Translations under genes and position numbers: made by a program
Source of the DNA: Thermanaeromonas toyohensis ToBE
Lineage (GTDB): Bacteria; Bacillota; DSM-521; Neomoorellales; Neomoorellaceae
Assembly: GCF_900176005.1 (NCBI RefSeq)
Contig: NZ_LT838272.1
Coordinates: forward strand, 701,587-765,586
Reading direction: 5' to 3'
DNA length: 64,000 nucleotides
The notes under the pieces: model-generated
Told to the model about the DNA's origin: nothing
Seen by the model: only the letters and a program-made list of their open reading frames with translations
Databases searched by the model: none
Part shown: positions 48,486-56,019 of the stretch, piece after piece
Numbering within the stretch: the first letter of the stretch is position 1
Layout of the letters: each line of letters begins with the position of its first letter

Positions 48486-48507
48486 CTATGTAAGTTCTAT
48501 GTAAGTT
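48486..48507. repeat. Perfect tandem 11-bp repeat upstream of cooS
   Basis: CTATGTAAGTT occurs twice head to tail at 48486-48496 and 48497-48507. The 11-bp phasing would put both copies on one DNA face. It is about 320 bp upstream of cooS, in the cooC-cooS gap. Confidence 0.6.
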
Positions 48508-48601
48508 TTGCCCCACGCCAGGGAACACTCTGGCCCGCTATGGGGCCGGTCACCCAGTTGCTAAATGAAGATATGAATATCGTTGGCCTTTTAGGGGAGG
48601 G

Positions 48602-48763
48602 TTAAGAAAAGGGGGTGGGCCTGTAAGTGGTGATACAGTAGCGGTAATACTGCGGACCCAGGGCATATTACTTAACCTCCTTGGTTTTTACTTCCTTAAT
48701 TAATGCCACGGCTATCTTTGCGGAGAACTCCGGTTCTCCGGCATATGCCCGGGCAACATCTAG
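48602..48763 (-). other. Open remnant in frame behind the cooC stop
   Basis: In the cooC frame, the TAA at 48764-48766 is followed by 31 open codons (LDVARAYAGEPEFSAKIAVA then LIKEVKTKEVK) to a TAA. A further 21 codons (beginning YALGPQYYRYCITTYRP) then run to another stop. Composition is protein-like. It may be a decayed 3' end of cooC or of a lost gene. No family recognised. The remaining gap to cooS shows only the repeats and the pseudogene listed separately. Confidence 0.3.
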
Positions 48764-49510
48764 TTAGCTTAGCAACCTAGTAGCCAGTTCGGCGATACCT
48801 GCTGCCGTAAAAGACTGCTCATCGATAAAACCGGCAGCCTGGTCTAAAATTTCCGTTTGGAAAGGAATCAGGCCAATAACATCACCTGGGGGCAGGTGGC
48901 TAAGGATAAATTCTTCATCCCTGGGGTGACGCAATTTATTGCCCACAAATTTTATTCGTGCAATACCAAGTTCTGCGGCCAGTTTTTGGACGACCCGGGC
49001 AGTTTGGATACTCACCAGGGTGGGTTCGGTAACAATAAGCATAAGATCTACCCCCCGGGCCGTACCTCGGGTAAGGTGTTCAATGCCCGCACCCATATCT
49101 AAAACTACCATTTCCCGGCGTTTCAAGACGAGGGAATTAACCATAGCATTTAAGACGGCATTTTCCCGGCAATAGCAGGTAGACCCCCCCGGTTTGATGG
49201 CTCCCATTTTCAAAAAAAGGATATTACCCTTTCTGATGGTGTAATCCTCCAGCAGGCTATCTACTTCCGGGTTTAAAGAAAAGAAAGCACCGTTACCGCC
49301 GGTGCGTTCAACAATCAACTCTCGCATATCAACAATAGGTTTCAGGGTACCAAGTCTTTCCTCAGGAAGCCCCAGGACCATTCCCAGGCTGGTATCGGGG
49401 TCGGCATCGACGGCATATACCTGGTAACCCCGCTGGGCAAAGCACCTGATTAAACCTGCGGCGATGGTTGTTTTGCCGACGCCACCCTTCCCGGAAATAG
49501 CCAGCTTCAC
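48764..49510 (-). CDS. cooC: CooC, nickel-insertion ATPase for CO dehydrogenase
   Basis: MinD-type ATPase that loads Ni into the C-cluster of CooS. Begins VKLAISGKGGVGKTT (deviant Walker A) and has the metal-binding CxC motif in STCYCRENAVLN, typical of CooC dimers. I choose GTG 49510, seven bases after GAGGAGG. The longer frame back to 49576 would begin inside the sigma-54 promoter and cannot be translated from that transcript. 248 aa. It lies 590 bp upstream of cooS. Confidence 0.92.
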   Translation of the reverse strand: MKLAISGKGGVGKTTIAAGLIRCFAQRGYQVYAVDADPDTSLGMVLGLPEERLGTLKPIVDMRELIVERTGGNGAFFSLNPEVDSLLEDYTIRKGNILFLKMGAIKPGGSTCYCRENAVLNAMVNSLVLKRREMVVLDMGAGIEHLTRGTARGVDLMLIVTEPTLVSIQTARVVQKLAAELGIARIKFVGNKLRHPRDEEFILSHLPPGDVIGLIPFQTEILDQAAGFIDEQSFTAAGIAELATRLLS

Positions 49511-49559
49511 TGGCACGCCTCCTCTGTTCAACTTCTCCTGGTTATCGTTTATTTTCATT

Positions 49560-49576
49560 AGCAAAAAGCGTGCCAA
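49560..49576 (-). promoter_or_regulatory. Sigma-54 (-24/-12) promoter of cooC
   Basis: Minus-strand TTGGCACGCTTTTTGCT with GG and GC 10 nt apart, identical to the promoter before the FAD oxidoreductase gene. It is directly downstream of the gene for a GAFTGA-type activator. Expected transcription start is about 10-12 nt further, leaving a ~40-nt leader before the cooC GTG. Confidence 0.88.
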
Positions 49577-49604
49577 AAGAAAAAGGCCGCCAGCGCTAGG
49601 CGGC
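49575..49604 (-). terminator. Terminator of the sigma-54 activator gene
   Basis: Minus-strand arms GCCGCC and GGCGGC around a 7-nt loop, followed by CTTTTTCTTTT. The T tract abuts the -24 box of the cooC promoter, so activator and cooC transcripts are separated. Confidence 0.8.
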
Positions 49605-49654
49605 TTAAAGATTCTCTATATCAATTTGGGTTTACACGTTAAAAAGAGTTGACA

Positions 49655-51490
49655 TTATTTTTTAAGCAGGCCATAGCGGGCCATTTTAGCATAAAGGGCC
49701 TGGCGGGAGAGGCCTAAGGCCTTGGCGGCCCGTGTTTTTTCTCCTCCAAAAGCTTCTAGGGCCTGGATGATGGCCTCCTTTTCCGCTTCTATCCGTACTT
49801 TATAAAGGGGGGAGATCTCCCTTACCCCTTTCTTTTTTCCCGTATAACCTATGGCGAGGTGATGGGGATGGATTTCCTGGTCTTCAGCCAAGATGACAGC
49901 CCTCTCTAGAACATTTTCCAATTCCCGTACGTTGCCCGGCCAAGAATAGCTTAAAAGGCACTCCCTAGCCGCGGGGGTAAGCCGTAATTCTTTCCCGTAT
50001 TCTTCGTTTAGCCTTTGCAAGATACTCTCTGCCAGGAGAGGTATATCTTCCGGCCGCTCTCTAAGGGGTGGGAGCACTAGCTTAACCACATTTAAGCGGT
50101 AAAAGAGATCTTCCCGGAAACGCCCTTCCTGCACCATTTTTTCTAAGTCCCTGTTGGTAGCGGCTATCACCCGCACATCTATTTTTCTGGTCTGGGTGCT
50201 ACCCAGCCGTTCAATCTCTTTATCTTGCAATACCCTTAAAAGTTTGGCTTGCATATTAAGGGGCATATCCCCAATTTCGTCCAAAAAGATGGTCCCGCCG
50301 TCAGCTAATTCAAGCTTGCCAGGTTTGCCTCCCTTTTTAGCTCCGGTAAAGGCGCCTTCCTCATAACCGAAGAGTTCGGATTCTAAAAGTTCCGGGGGGA
50401 TGGCTGCGCAGTTTACCTTTATAAAAGGCGCATTACGGCGGGGGCTTTCCTCATGGATAGCCTGGGCGAGGAGCCCTTTTCCGGTACCGCTTTCACCCAG
50501 GATGAGTATAGTGGCATTGCTCCAGGCCGCTTTCTGGGCAAGGGTTAAAACGTTTCTAAACTGGTGATTTAAAGTCTGGATGTGGTGGAAATGGAAGACT
50601 AAGGGCCAACCGGGTTTTAAGTTTTCAGGGTTATGGCTAACTTTGGCTTCTTGTTTTTTAAGCTGTTCCAGGAGAAGGCGTACGAGCTCGCTTTCAGCGG
50701 AGAAAAGCTGGCACAGCACACCCTCTATTTTGGCTTGGACCCCAAGGGGCGTTCCTATGGCGATAATAGTGTTTCCCTTTGTTTTCTGGAATTCCCATAC
50801 CTGGGGTTTACCTGACTTAAGTATTTCGGAGTACCTGGCTAATGGCAATATCTCTTCTAGCAGGCGGCCTTGCACCCTTTGGCCTGCGATACCTAACATT
50901 TGGGTGCCGGCCTTATTTATCTTTACCACTCTCCCCTGGTTATCGGCAATTACCAGGCCTAGGGGTATCATATGAAAGATGGCTTCCCCGATACTTAAAG
51001 GTAGCCCTTCCATCTCTTTGGCAGACCCCCAGGTGGCCTGGCGGTAGTTTCTAGTTGCCTGCACAGCTTGGAAGGTAAGATCTATGAGCAATTTGTTGTT
51101 TTCTTCGGGGAGAAAGAAGGGATAGGGCTCATCAAGGCCAGAAACAGGGGATATGGTGGCTTCCATCTGGCAATACCTTTCACCTGTCCCCCAGCATTTG
51201 GTTTCTTCTACCTCTACTTTTTTCTTAAGGAATTTGTTGAGGGCTCCGGCTAATAGGCCCGCTTCCAGATAGCATAGAGGCTGGCCTACGGGTGGCAAGT
51301 GAGAACAGGTTAAACATTCATACCATTTGATAGTTATTTTGTCGTCTTTTACACTTTGCAGCTTAAGGTCTCCTATTCCTAATGCGCTTATTTTAGCCGG
51401 TATTTCTTCCAGGCCGTTTACCGGAAGCTGGCTGCCGATAGAATAGCCTGCCTGGTAGTAAACTGTATTCTCTGGGGTACTGGCCAGCAT
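49655..51490 (-). CDS. Sigma-54-dependent activator with V4R and PAS sensor domains
   Basis: Enhancer-binding protein. Domains in order: an N-terminal V4R/XylR-type ligand domain with several cysteines ([32 protein letters not shown]); a PAS domain ([20 protein letters not shown]); a AAA+ domain with GESGTGKG, the sigma-54-contacting GAFTGA and [13 protein letters not shown]; and a Fis-type helix-turn-helix at the C-terminus ([19 protein letters not shown]). ATG 51490 follows GGGGGAG; an upstream in-frame start at 51625 would add an atypical hydrophobic leader. 611 aa. Its position immediately before a sigma-54 promoter and cooC makes it the likely CO-module regulator; the ligand is unknown. 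Confidence 0.9.
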   Translation of the reverse strand: MLASTPENTVYYQAGYSIGSQLPVNGLEEIPAKISALGIGDLKLQSVKDDKITIKWYECLTCSHLPPVGQPLCYLEAGLLAGALNKFLKKKVEVEETKCWGTGERYCQMEATISPVSGLDEPYPFFLPEENNKLLIDLTFQAVQATRNYRQATWGSAKEMEGLPLSIGEAIFHMIPLGLVIADNQGRVVKINKAGTQMLGIAGQRVQGRLLEEILPLARYSEILKSGKPQVWEFQKTKGNTIIAIGTPLGVQAKIEGVLCQLFSAESELVRLLLEQLKKQEAKVSHNPENLKPGWPLVFHFHHIQTLNHQFRNVLTLAQKAAWSNATILILGESGTGKGLLAQAIHEESPRRNAPFIKVNCAAIPPELLESELFGYEEGAFTGAKKGGKPGKLELADGGTIFLDEIGDMPLNMQAKLLRVLQDKEIERLGSTQTRKIDVRVIAATNRDLEKMVQEGRFREDLFYRLNVVKLVLPPLRERPEDIPLLAESILQRLNEEYGKELRLTPAARECLLSYSWPGNVRELENVLERAVILAEDQEIHPHHLAIGYTGKKKGVREISPLYKVRIEAEKEAIIQALEAFGGEKTRAAKALGLSRQALYAKMARYGLLKK

Positions 51491-51758
51491 ACCTTTTCTC
51501 CCCCGGCGGCCATTTTTGCTTCTGCCTGATTCCATTCTAGAGCGTAAGATGTAAAAAGTAAAGTAAAGAAAATAAAGTAAAGAAAAAAGCCTTGACTTCG
51601 CCCACAGGATTTTAACCTTGCTCATTTCATCTCTTCGGGCAAATGGGAAGGCAAGATGAGCCCGCGGTCAGCGGCTAGTATTACTGCATAATGCATAGCG
51701 TTTTCTAGCTTGCGGAACCAGAGCTATAAAAGTGGGGATGGCGCCAGGCCTAAAACAT

Positions 51759-51788
51759 CTTGACGAATAACCGCAAGCATTTTACAAT
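51759..51788 (+). promoter_or_regulatory. Promoter of the thiamine operon
   Basis: TTGACG at 51759-51764 and TACAAT at 51783-51788, spacer 18 nt, about 29 nt before the TPP riboswitch. I see no gene in the rest of 51491-51758. Confidence 0.7.
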
Positions 51789-51816
51789 GTAAATAAAATA
51801 AAGTGTATATCTGACA

Positions 51817-51900
51817 ACGGGGAGCTCCTGTTAGGGGCTGAGAAAGGGCTAGTGAGCACCTGACCCGCTGAACCTGTTCAGGGTAATGCCTGCGGAGGGA
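51817..51900 (+). ncRNA. TPP riboswitch (THI element)
   Basis: Conserved blocks in order: ACGGGGAGC, GGGGCTGAGAAAGGG, TGACCCGCTGAACCTG, and the closing GCGGAGGGA. A terminator hairpin follows, so thiamine pyrophosphate probably ends transcription before tenI. Confidence 0.95.
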
Positions 51901-51916
51901 AAAAAGCCGGCTTTTG

Positions 51917-51950
51917 AAGGTGCACTTTCCTCGCGGGGTGCACCTTTTTG
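51917..51950 (+). terminator. Riboswitch-controlled terminator
   Basis: Arms AGGTGCAC (51918-51925) and GTGCACCT (51938-51945) followed by TTTT. It is the expression platform of the TPP riboswitch. Confidence 0.85.
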
Positions 51951-52002
51951 TGTCCTCTATAGACTACTGGTTTTCCGAGCAGGCGAAACCGGAGGGGGCT
52001 AT

Positions 52003-52620
52003 ATGGCATGGCTATATGTGATAAGTAATCAAAGGTTGACTCGATACCCCCTAGAAGTCTTAGCCAGCCAGCTGGAAGGGATAGACTTCTTCCAACTGCG
52101 GGAAAAAGAGCTTCCAGCTAATGAGTTGTACCGCTTAGCTTGTAAGCTAAAGAAAGTTCTCCCTGCCACCACCAAGTTCCTCATCAATGACCGGGTAGAT
52201 ATAGCCCTGGCTGTACAGGCAGATGGTGTTCATTTGGGCCAGACCTCTTTCCCAGTGGATGTGGCCCGCCGTCTGTTAGGACCTGGAAAAATTATCGGAG
52301 TCTCGGTCCATGATCTGACTGAAGCCCAGAGGGCAGCTTTAGCAGGAGCGGATTATCTTCTTTTTGGCCATGTTTTTCCTACGGAATCCAAGAAGGGCTT
52401 ACCGCCAAGGGGTCTGACTAATCTGGAGGAGGTTGCACGTAAAGTTGGTATACCAGTTATAGCCTTAGGAGGTATAACACCGGACAGGGTCCGTCCCTGT
52501 TTAGAAGCCGGGGCCAGCGGGGTAGCTGTCATGTCTGCTATTATGGCTGCGGAATACCCTCGCGAAGCGGTGCTTAAGTTTCGCCAGGCTCTAAACCAAG
52601 GGGAGTTTCCAAGTAGCTGA
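52003..52620 (+). CDS. tenI: Thiazole tautomerase TenI (ThiE-like fold)
   Basis: Probably aromatises the thiazole product of ThiG rather than coupling it. The region DYLLFGHVFPTESKKGLPP with PRGLTNLEE and PVIALGGITPDRV follows TenI of Bacillus closely, including the TenI-specific His of GHVF. ThiE proteins normally have G-P-I-F and T-x-T-K there. The ATG at 52003 follows GGAGGGGG; the longer frame from 51886 begins inside the riboswitch and is not real. 205 aa. A ThiE function cannot be excluded without alignment. Confidence 0.8.
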   Translation: MAWLYVISNQRLTRYPLEVLASQLEGIDFFQLREKELPANELYRLACKLKKVLPATTKFLINDRVDIALAVQADGVHLGQTSFPVDVARRLLGPGKIIGVSVHDLTEAQRAALAGADYLLFGHVFPTESKKGLPPRGLTNLEEVARKVGIPVIALGGITPDRVRPCLEAGASGVAVMSAIMAAEYPREAVLKFRQALNQGEFPSS

Positions 52621-52702
52621 AAGGGCTAAAAGGGATAGTTCCTAGGAGGGTAGGTAGGAAAAAAGAAACTATTAATGGAGGTAAGGGAGGAGGTGAGGGG
52701 AG

Positions 52703-52903
52703 GTGGAGGTACTTATAAATGGAGAAAAAAAGGAAGTCAAGCCGGGAACTACAATAGGCGCTTTACTTCGAGAGCTGGGGGTAGATTATCGGTATTTGGC
52801 AGTAGAGCGCAATCGAGCGATAGTACCTAAACAAGAATATGACCAGGTAGTTCTGGAAGAAGGCGACGAGATAGAGATAGTGCGCTTTGTAGGCGGAGGA
52901 TAA
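52703..52903 (+). CDS. thiS: Sulfur carrier protein ThiS
   Basis: Ubiquitin-like carrier giving sulfur to ThiG. 66 aa, beginning VEVLINGEKKEVKPG and ending in the required Gly-Gly (FVGGG, one extra Gly). GTG start behind GAGGGGAGG. Confidence 0.93.
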   Translation: MEVLINGEKKEVKPGTTIGALLRELGVDYRYLAVERNRAIVPKQEYDQVVLEEGDEIEIVRFVGGG

Positions 52904-52973
52904 AAAAGCAGATGTTTCTTTAAAGATTTAAGCATAAAGATCTAGATTTTCATAAGGAGGTTGAGATTAAAAA

Positions 52974-53756
52974 ATGGCTGACAAGCTAGTGATTGCGGGT
53001 CGAGAGTTCAATTCCCGTCTTATGGTAGGCACGGGGAAATATCCTTCCTTAGAAATTATGCGCAAAGCTATAGAAGCTTCTGGAGCGGAGATCGTTACCG
53101 TGGCTGTACGCAGGCTTAATCTGGGTAGTAGTGAGCCTTCTATTTTAGATTATCTGGACCTAAGGAAAATCACCCTCCTTCCCAATACTGCCGGAGCTAC
53201 CACTGTAGACGAAGCTGTACGGCTGGCCCGCCTGGCCAGGGAGGCCGGACTTTCTGATATGATTAAGCTGGAAGTCATAGGAGATGAGGAAACCTTACTT
53301 CCCGATCCGGTGGCCACTATTGAAGCTACACGTATACTTGTCCAGGAAGGCTTTATTGTTTTACCCTATACTAACCAAGATCCAGTGGTAGCACGCCGGC
53401 TGGTAGAAGTAGGTGCAGCTACGGTTATGCCCTTGGGTTCACCTATAGGTTCGGGTCAGGGATTACCTAACTTTGAACATATCCAGCTTATTATCCAGCG
53501 GGTGAATGTACCCGTTATTGTAGACGCTGGTATAGGAGCTCCTTCCGATGCTGCTTTAGCCATGGAGATAGGGGCTGATGCTTGCCTCATTAATACAGCC
53601 ATTGCCCAAGCTAAGGATCCGGTAGCCATGGCTGAAGCCATGAAGCTAGCTGTAGAGGCGGGCCGGAAGTGCTTCCTAGCTGGCCGCATACCTAAGAGAA
53701 CCTTTGCTAGCCCCAGCAGCCCAACTGAAGGGATGATAGGTCGGCCTAAAGCTTAA
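52974..53756 (+). CDS. thiG: Thiazole synthase ThiG
   Basis: Builds the thiazole phosphate ring from deoxyxylulose 5-phosphate, ThiS thiocarboxylate and dehydroglycine. Family motifs [26 protein letters not shown] and [13 protein letters not shown]; the imine-forming Lys is in IKLEVIGDE. 260 aa, 70 nt after thiS. Confidence 0.97.
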   Translation: MADKLVIAGREFNSRLMVGTGKYPSLEIMRKAIEASGAEIVTVAVRRLNLGSSEPSILDYLDLRKITLLPNTAGATTVDEAVRLARLAREAGLSDMIKLEVIGDEETLLPDPVATIEATRILVQEGFIVLPYTNQDPVVARRLVEVGAATVMPLGSPIGSGQGLPNFEHIQLIIQRVNVPVIVDAGIGAPSDAALAMEIGADACLINTAIAQAKDPVAMAEAMKLAVEAGRKCFLAGRIPKRTFASPSSPTEGMIGRPKA

Positions 53757-53775
53757 AAAGGAGGAAGGTTATTAT

Positions 53776-55194
53776 ATGGGTATACCAGCTTGCGAGAGGG
53801 AACGGGAAAAGGGATTGGGGGCCCAAGACCTTACTGCCATAGTAGATCCTAAATCCATCTCTGAGCTCTTGTCCACCCCTCCTCCGGGACCGGCAGGACT
53901 TAAGAGTATATTACGTAAAGCTAGAGAGCTTAGAGGTTTAACCCTGGAGGAGGCTGCTGCTCTCCTTAATCTTAAGGAAGAGAGCGAACTTCAAGACGTG
54001 TATGCTGCTGCCGGGGAGGTTAAGCAGAAAGTATACGGGCGGCGCATTGTATTGTTTGCTCCCCTCTATATTAGCAACCGTTGCAGCAATAACTGTCTTT
54101 ACTGCGGTTTCCGGAGGGATAACCGCGACCTTAAACGTAAAGTATTGACGCCGGAAGAGATCGGGCGGGAGGCCCGGGCCCTGGCGGACAAGGGCTTCCA
54201 AAGGGTGCTTTTGGTAGCTGGGGAAGGCCGGGAGGGAACAGAGGTCGATTATCTGGTAGAAGCCGTCCAGGCTGTCTACCGCTATTCCCCTTTACGCATA
54301 GTTCACCTTAATGTAGCTCCCCAGACGGTAGCGGGGTTTCGCCGGCTTAAGGAAGCTGGGGCTGGTGTCTACCAGTGCTTCCAGGAGACCTACCATCCTG
54401 ACACCTATAAGCTGCTTCACCCCAGCGGACCTAAAGCTGATTATGGATGGCGCCTAACGGTCATGCACCGGGCCATGGAAGGCGGCTTTGGTGACGTGGG
54501 TATGGGGGCTTTACTTGGGCTATATGATTACAGGTTTGAGGTTTTGGCTTCTATAAGCCATGCCTGGGCTTTAGAACGAGATCATGGTGCAGGCCCTCAT
54601 ACCATGTCGGTACCCCGGATGCGGCCCGCTAAAGGCGCAGCCCTTACCCAGGTTCCCTATCCTTTAAGCGATACTGATTTCCGTAAGGTGATCGCTGTAT
54701 ATAGGTTAGCCTTGCCTTATGTGGGTTTGGTGCTTACTACCCGAGAGCGTCCAGAACTCCGGGATGAGCTTATTCATATCGGTGTTTCCCAAATGTCGGC
54801 CGGCTCTTGTGTAAGCCCGGGAGGCTATGCGGAACCGGAAGAACCGGCTGCCCAGTTCGAGGTAAGTGACCATAGGCCGCTAGAGCGAATTCTCGAAATC
54901 ATACTATCCCAAGGCTACCTTCCCAGCTTTTGTACCGCCTGTTACCGGGTGGGTAGAACGGGCGGTCGCTTCACAGGGCTTGCCCGCCAAGGGGACATAA
55001 AACGCTTTTGTTTGCCTAACGCCCTCTTAAGCTTTAAGGAGTATCTTTTAGATAAGGGGACACGTGAGCTCCGAAAAGCAGGGGAAAAAGTTATAGCGGA
55101 GGCTTTAGAGGAGATCGAAGATATGAGCTTACGCCAAGCTACGGAAGCCAAACTTTCCCAGGTAGAAAAAGGTTTTCGGGATATTTATTTTTAA
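53776..55194 (+). CDS. HydG-like tyrosine lyase in the thiamine operon
   Basis: Radical SAM tyrosine lyase. The SAM cluster motif is CSNNCLYCGF. The C-terminus carries the second-cluster signature of HydG, Cys-x2-Cys-x22-Cys, as FCTACYRVGRTGGRF followed by the Cys of KRFCLPNA. ThiH proteins are about 100 residues shorter and lack this motif. The position directly after thiG and under a TPP riboswitch implies it supplies dehydroglycine for thiazole synthesis. The intact HydG motif suggests it may also make, or once made, the CO/CN synthon of [FeFe] hydrogenase. 472 aa. Confidence 0.85.
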   Translation: MGIPACEREREKGLGAQDLTAIVDPKSISELLSTPPPGPAGLKSILRKARELRGLTLEEAAALLNLKEESELQDVYAAAGEVKQKVYGRRIVLFAPLYISNRCSNNCLYCGFRRDNRDLKRKVLTPEEIGREARALADKGFQRVLLVAGEGREGTEVDYLVEAVQAVYRYSPLRIVHLNVAPQTVAGFRRLKEAGAGVYQCFQETYHPDTYKLLHPSGPKADYGWRLTVMHRAMEGGFGDVGMGALLGLYDYRFEVLASISHAWALERDHGAGPHTMSVPRMRPAKGAALTQVPYPLSDTDFRKVIAVYRLALPYVGLVLTTRERPELRDELIHIGVSQMSAGSCVSPGGYAEPEEPAAQFEVSDHRPLERILEIILSQGYLPSFCTACYRVGRTGGRFTGLARQGDIKRFCLPNALLSFKEYLLDKGTRELRKAGEKVIAEALEEIEDMSLRQATEAKLSQVEKGFRDIYF

Positions 55195-55207
55195 AATACA
55201 GTCATAT

Positions 55208-55259
55208 CCCCCTTGGACAGGCAATAAACATTTATAATAGAGCTTGCCTATCCAGGGGG
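55208..55259 (+). repeat. Long inverted repeat around the spoIVFA promoter region
   Basis: Left arm CCCCCTTGGACAGGCAA and right arm TTGCCTATCCAGGGGG pair with one bulge and one mismatch. The loop holds TTTATAATAG, whose TATAAT could be a -10 box. Could be an operator, a terminator for the thi operon, or both. Confidence 0.6.
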
Positions 55260-55268
55260 CCGAAAATT

Positions 55269-56018
55269 ATGCGCCATAATTGGGATTGGGAAGAGATTAA
55301 GGGAGCGCCTTTAGGCGGTGTGACCGGTCCGGGGCGTTCCCTTCCCCCCACTCGTTTTTTCCGGCAGTTCCTAAAGCAAGCGCTGGCTGCCGGTTTAATT
55401 TTCCTGGCTTTGACTATTGTTTTCCGCCTAGAAGGTCCAGGAGCTACCCGGTTGCAAACGGCCTTGCGCTACTACCTAAGGGATACAGCTTCTGATAAGA
55501 CAAAAGCAGTGGCTACTTTGCTCCAAGAGGGGTTATGGCTGGATACCTTTGACCGGTGGGTTTTCCATGGGCTAAAACCTTGGAATGAAGCTATGCCCGC
55601 CTATAAACCTGGAGATAAGGACCGAGAACTGCCGGTTATGACTTTACCTGTCTCCGGGGAAATTATAAAGCCCTACGGATGGGTAGCAGAAAAAGGGAAG
55701 CCCAGTAGTTTTCACCCAGGTATCGATATAAAGGCTAAGGGGGAAGCCCCGGTTAAGGCGGCCTTAGATGGACGGGTAGTGCGGGCGGGGGAAGATCCTG
55801 TACTTGTCCAAGTAGTAGAAGTAGACCATGGTGGGGGCCTGGTCACTGTCTATGGGACGCTGGGCAAAGTATATGTACAACCGGGGCAAGTTGTCCGCCA
55901 GGGAGACACCCTCGGGGTTTTAGCCCCCGGGCCAGCGGTACAACTACATTTTGAAGTACGGCAAGATGGCCGCCCGGTGGATCCCCTGCTTTTTCTACTA
56001 CCGGCCGGCCAGATTTGA
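55269..56018 (+). CDS. spoIVFA: Stage IV sporulation protein FA-like M23 protein
   Basis: Membrane protein that holds the SpoIVFB protease in check in the mother cell. One membrane segment (about residues 38-56, ALAAGLIFLALTIVF), then a C-terminal LytM/M23 fold with HPGIDI and LHFEVRQDGRPVDP. It is followed at once by spoIVFB, which supports the call. 249 aa. Confidence 0.85.
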   Translation: MRHNWDWEEIKGAPLGGVTGPGRSLPPTRFFRQFLKQALAAGLIFLALTIVFRLEGPGATRLQTALRYYLRDTASDKTKAVATLLQEGLWLDTFDRWVFHGLKPWNEAMPAYKPGDKDRELPVMTLPVSGEIIKPYGWVAEKGKPSSFHPGIDIKAKGEAPVKAALDGRVVRAGEDPVLVQVVEVDHGGGLVTVYGTLGKVYVQPGQVVRQGDTLGVLAPGPAVQLHFEVRQDGRPVDPLLFLLPAGQI

Positions 56019-56019
56019 T

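Larger units (their letters stand above)
49557..49699 (-). repeat. Copy B of the ~144-bp duplicated regulatory segment
   Basis: Counterpart of 31927-32070. It spans the last ~14 codons of the sigma-54 activator, its terminator hairpin and the cooC promoter. TTTACACGTTAAAAA and TTGACATTATTTTTT are shared word for word. In both copies an AATGTCAA-like and a TTGAYAT-like half lie about 25 nt apart on the minus strand, a candidate activator-binding dyad. Confidence 0.85.

Noticed and set aside
49511-49576. Upstream start for cooC at 49576
   Set aside because: It would begin inside the -24 box of the sigma-54 promoter and the extra residues are not CooC-like; GTG 49510 has a proper ribosome-binding site.
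34098-49655. CooA- or RcoM-type CO sensor gene in the module
   Set aside because: Every open frame of useful size in the region is accounted for, and none has a CRP-like or PAS-LytTR layout.
51886-52002. Upstream start for tenI at 51886
   Set aside because: This stretch is the 3' end of the TPP riboswitch plus its terminator; ATG 52003 follows GGAGGGGG.
53776-55194. Plain ThiH assignment based on gene order
   Set aside because: The C-terminal Cys-x2-Cys-x22-Cys and 472-residue length are HydG features, so the entry is given as HydG-like.
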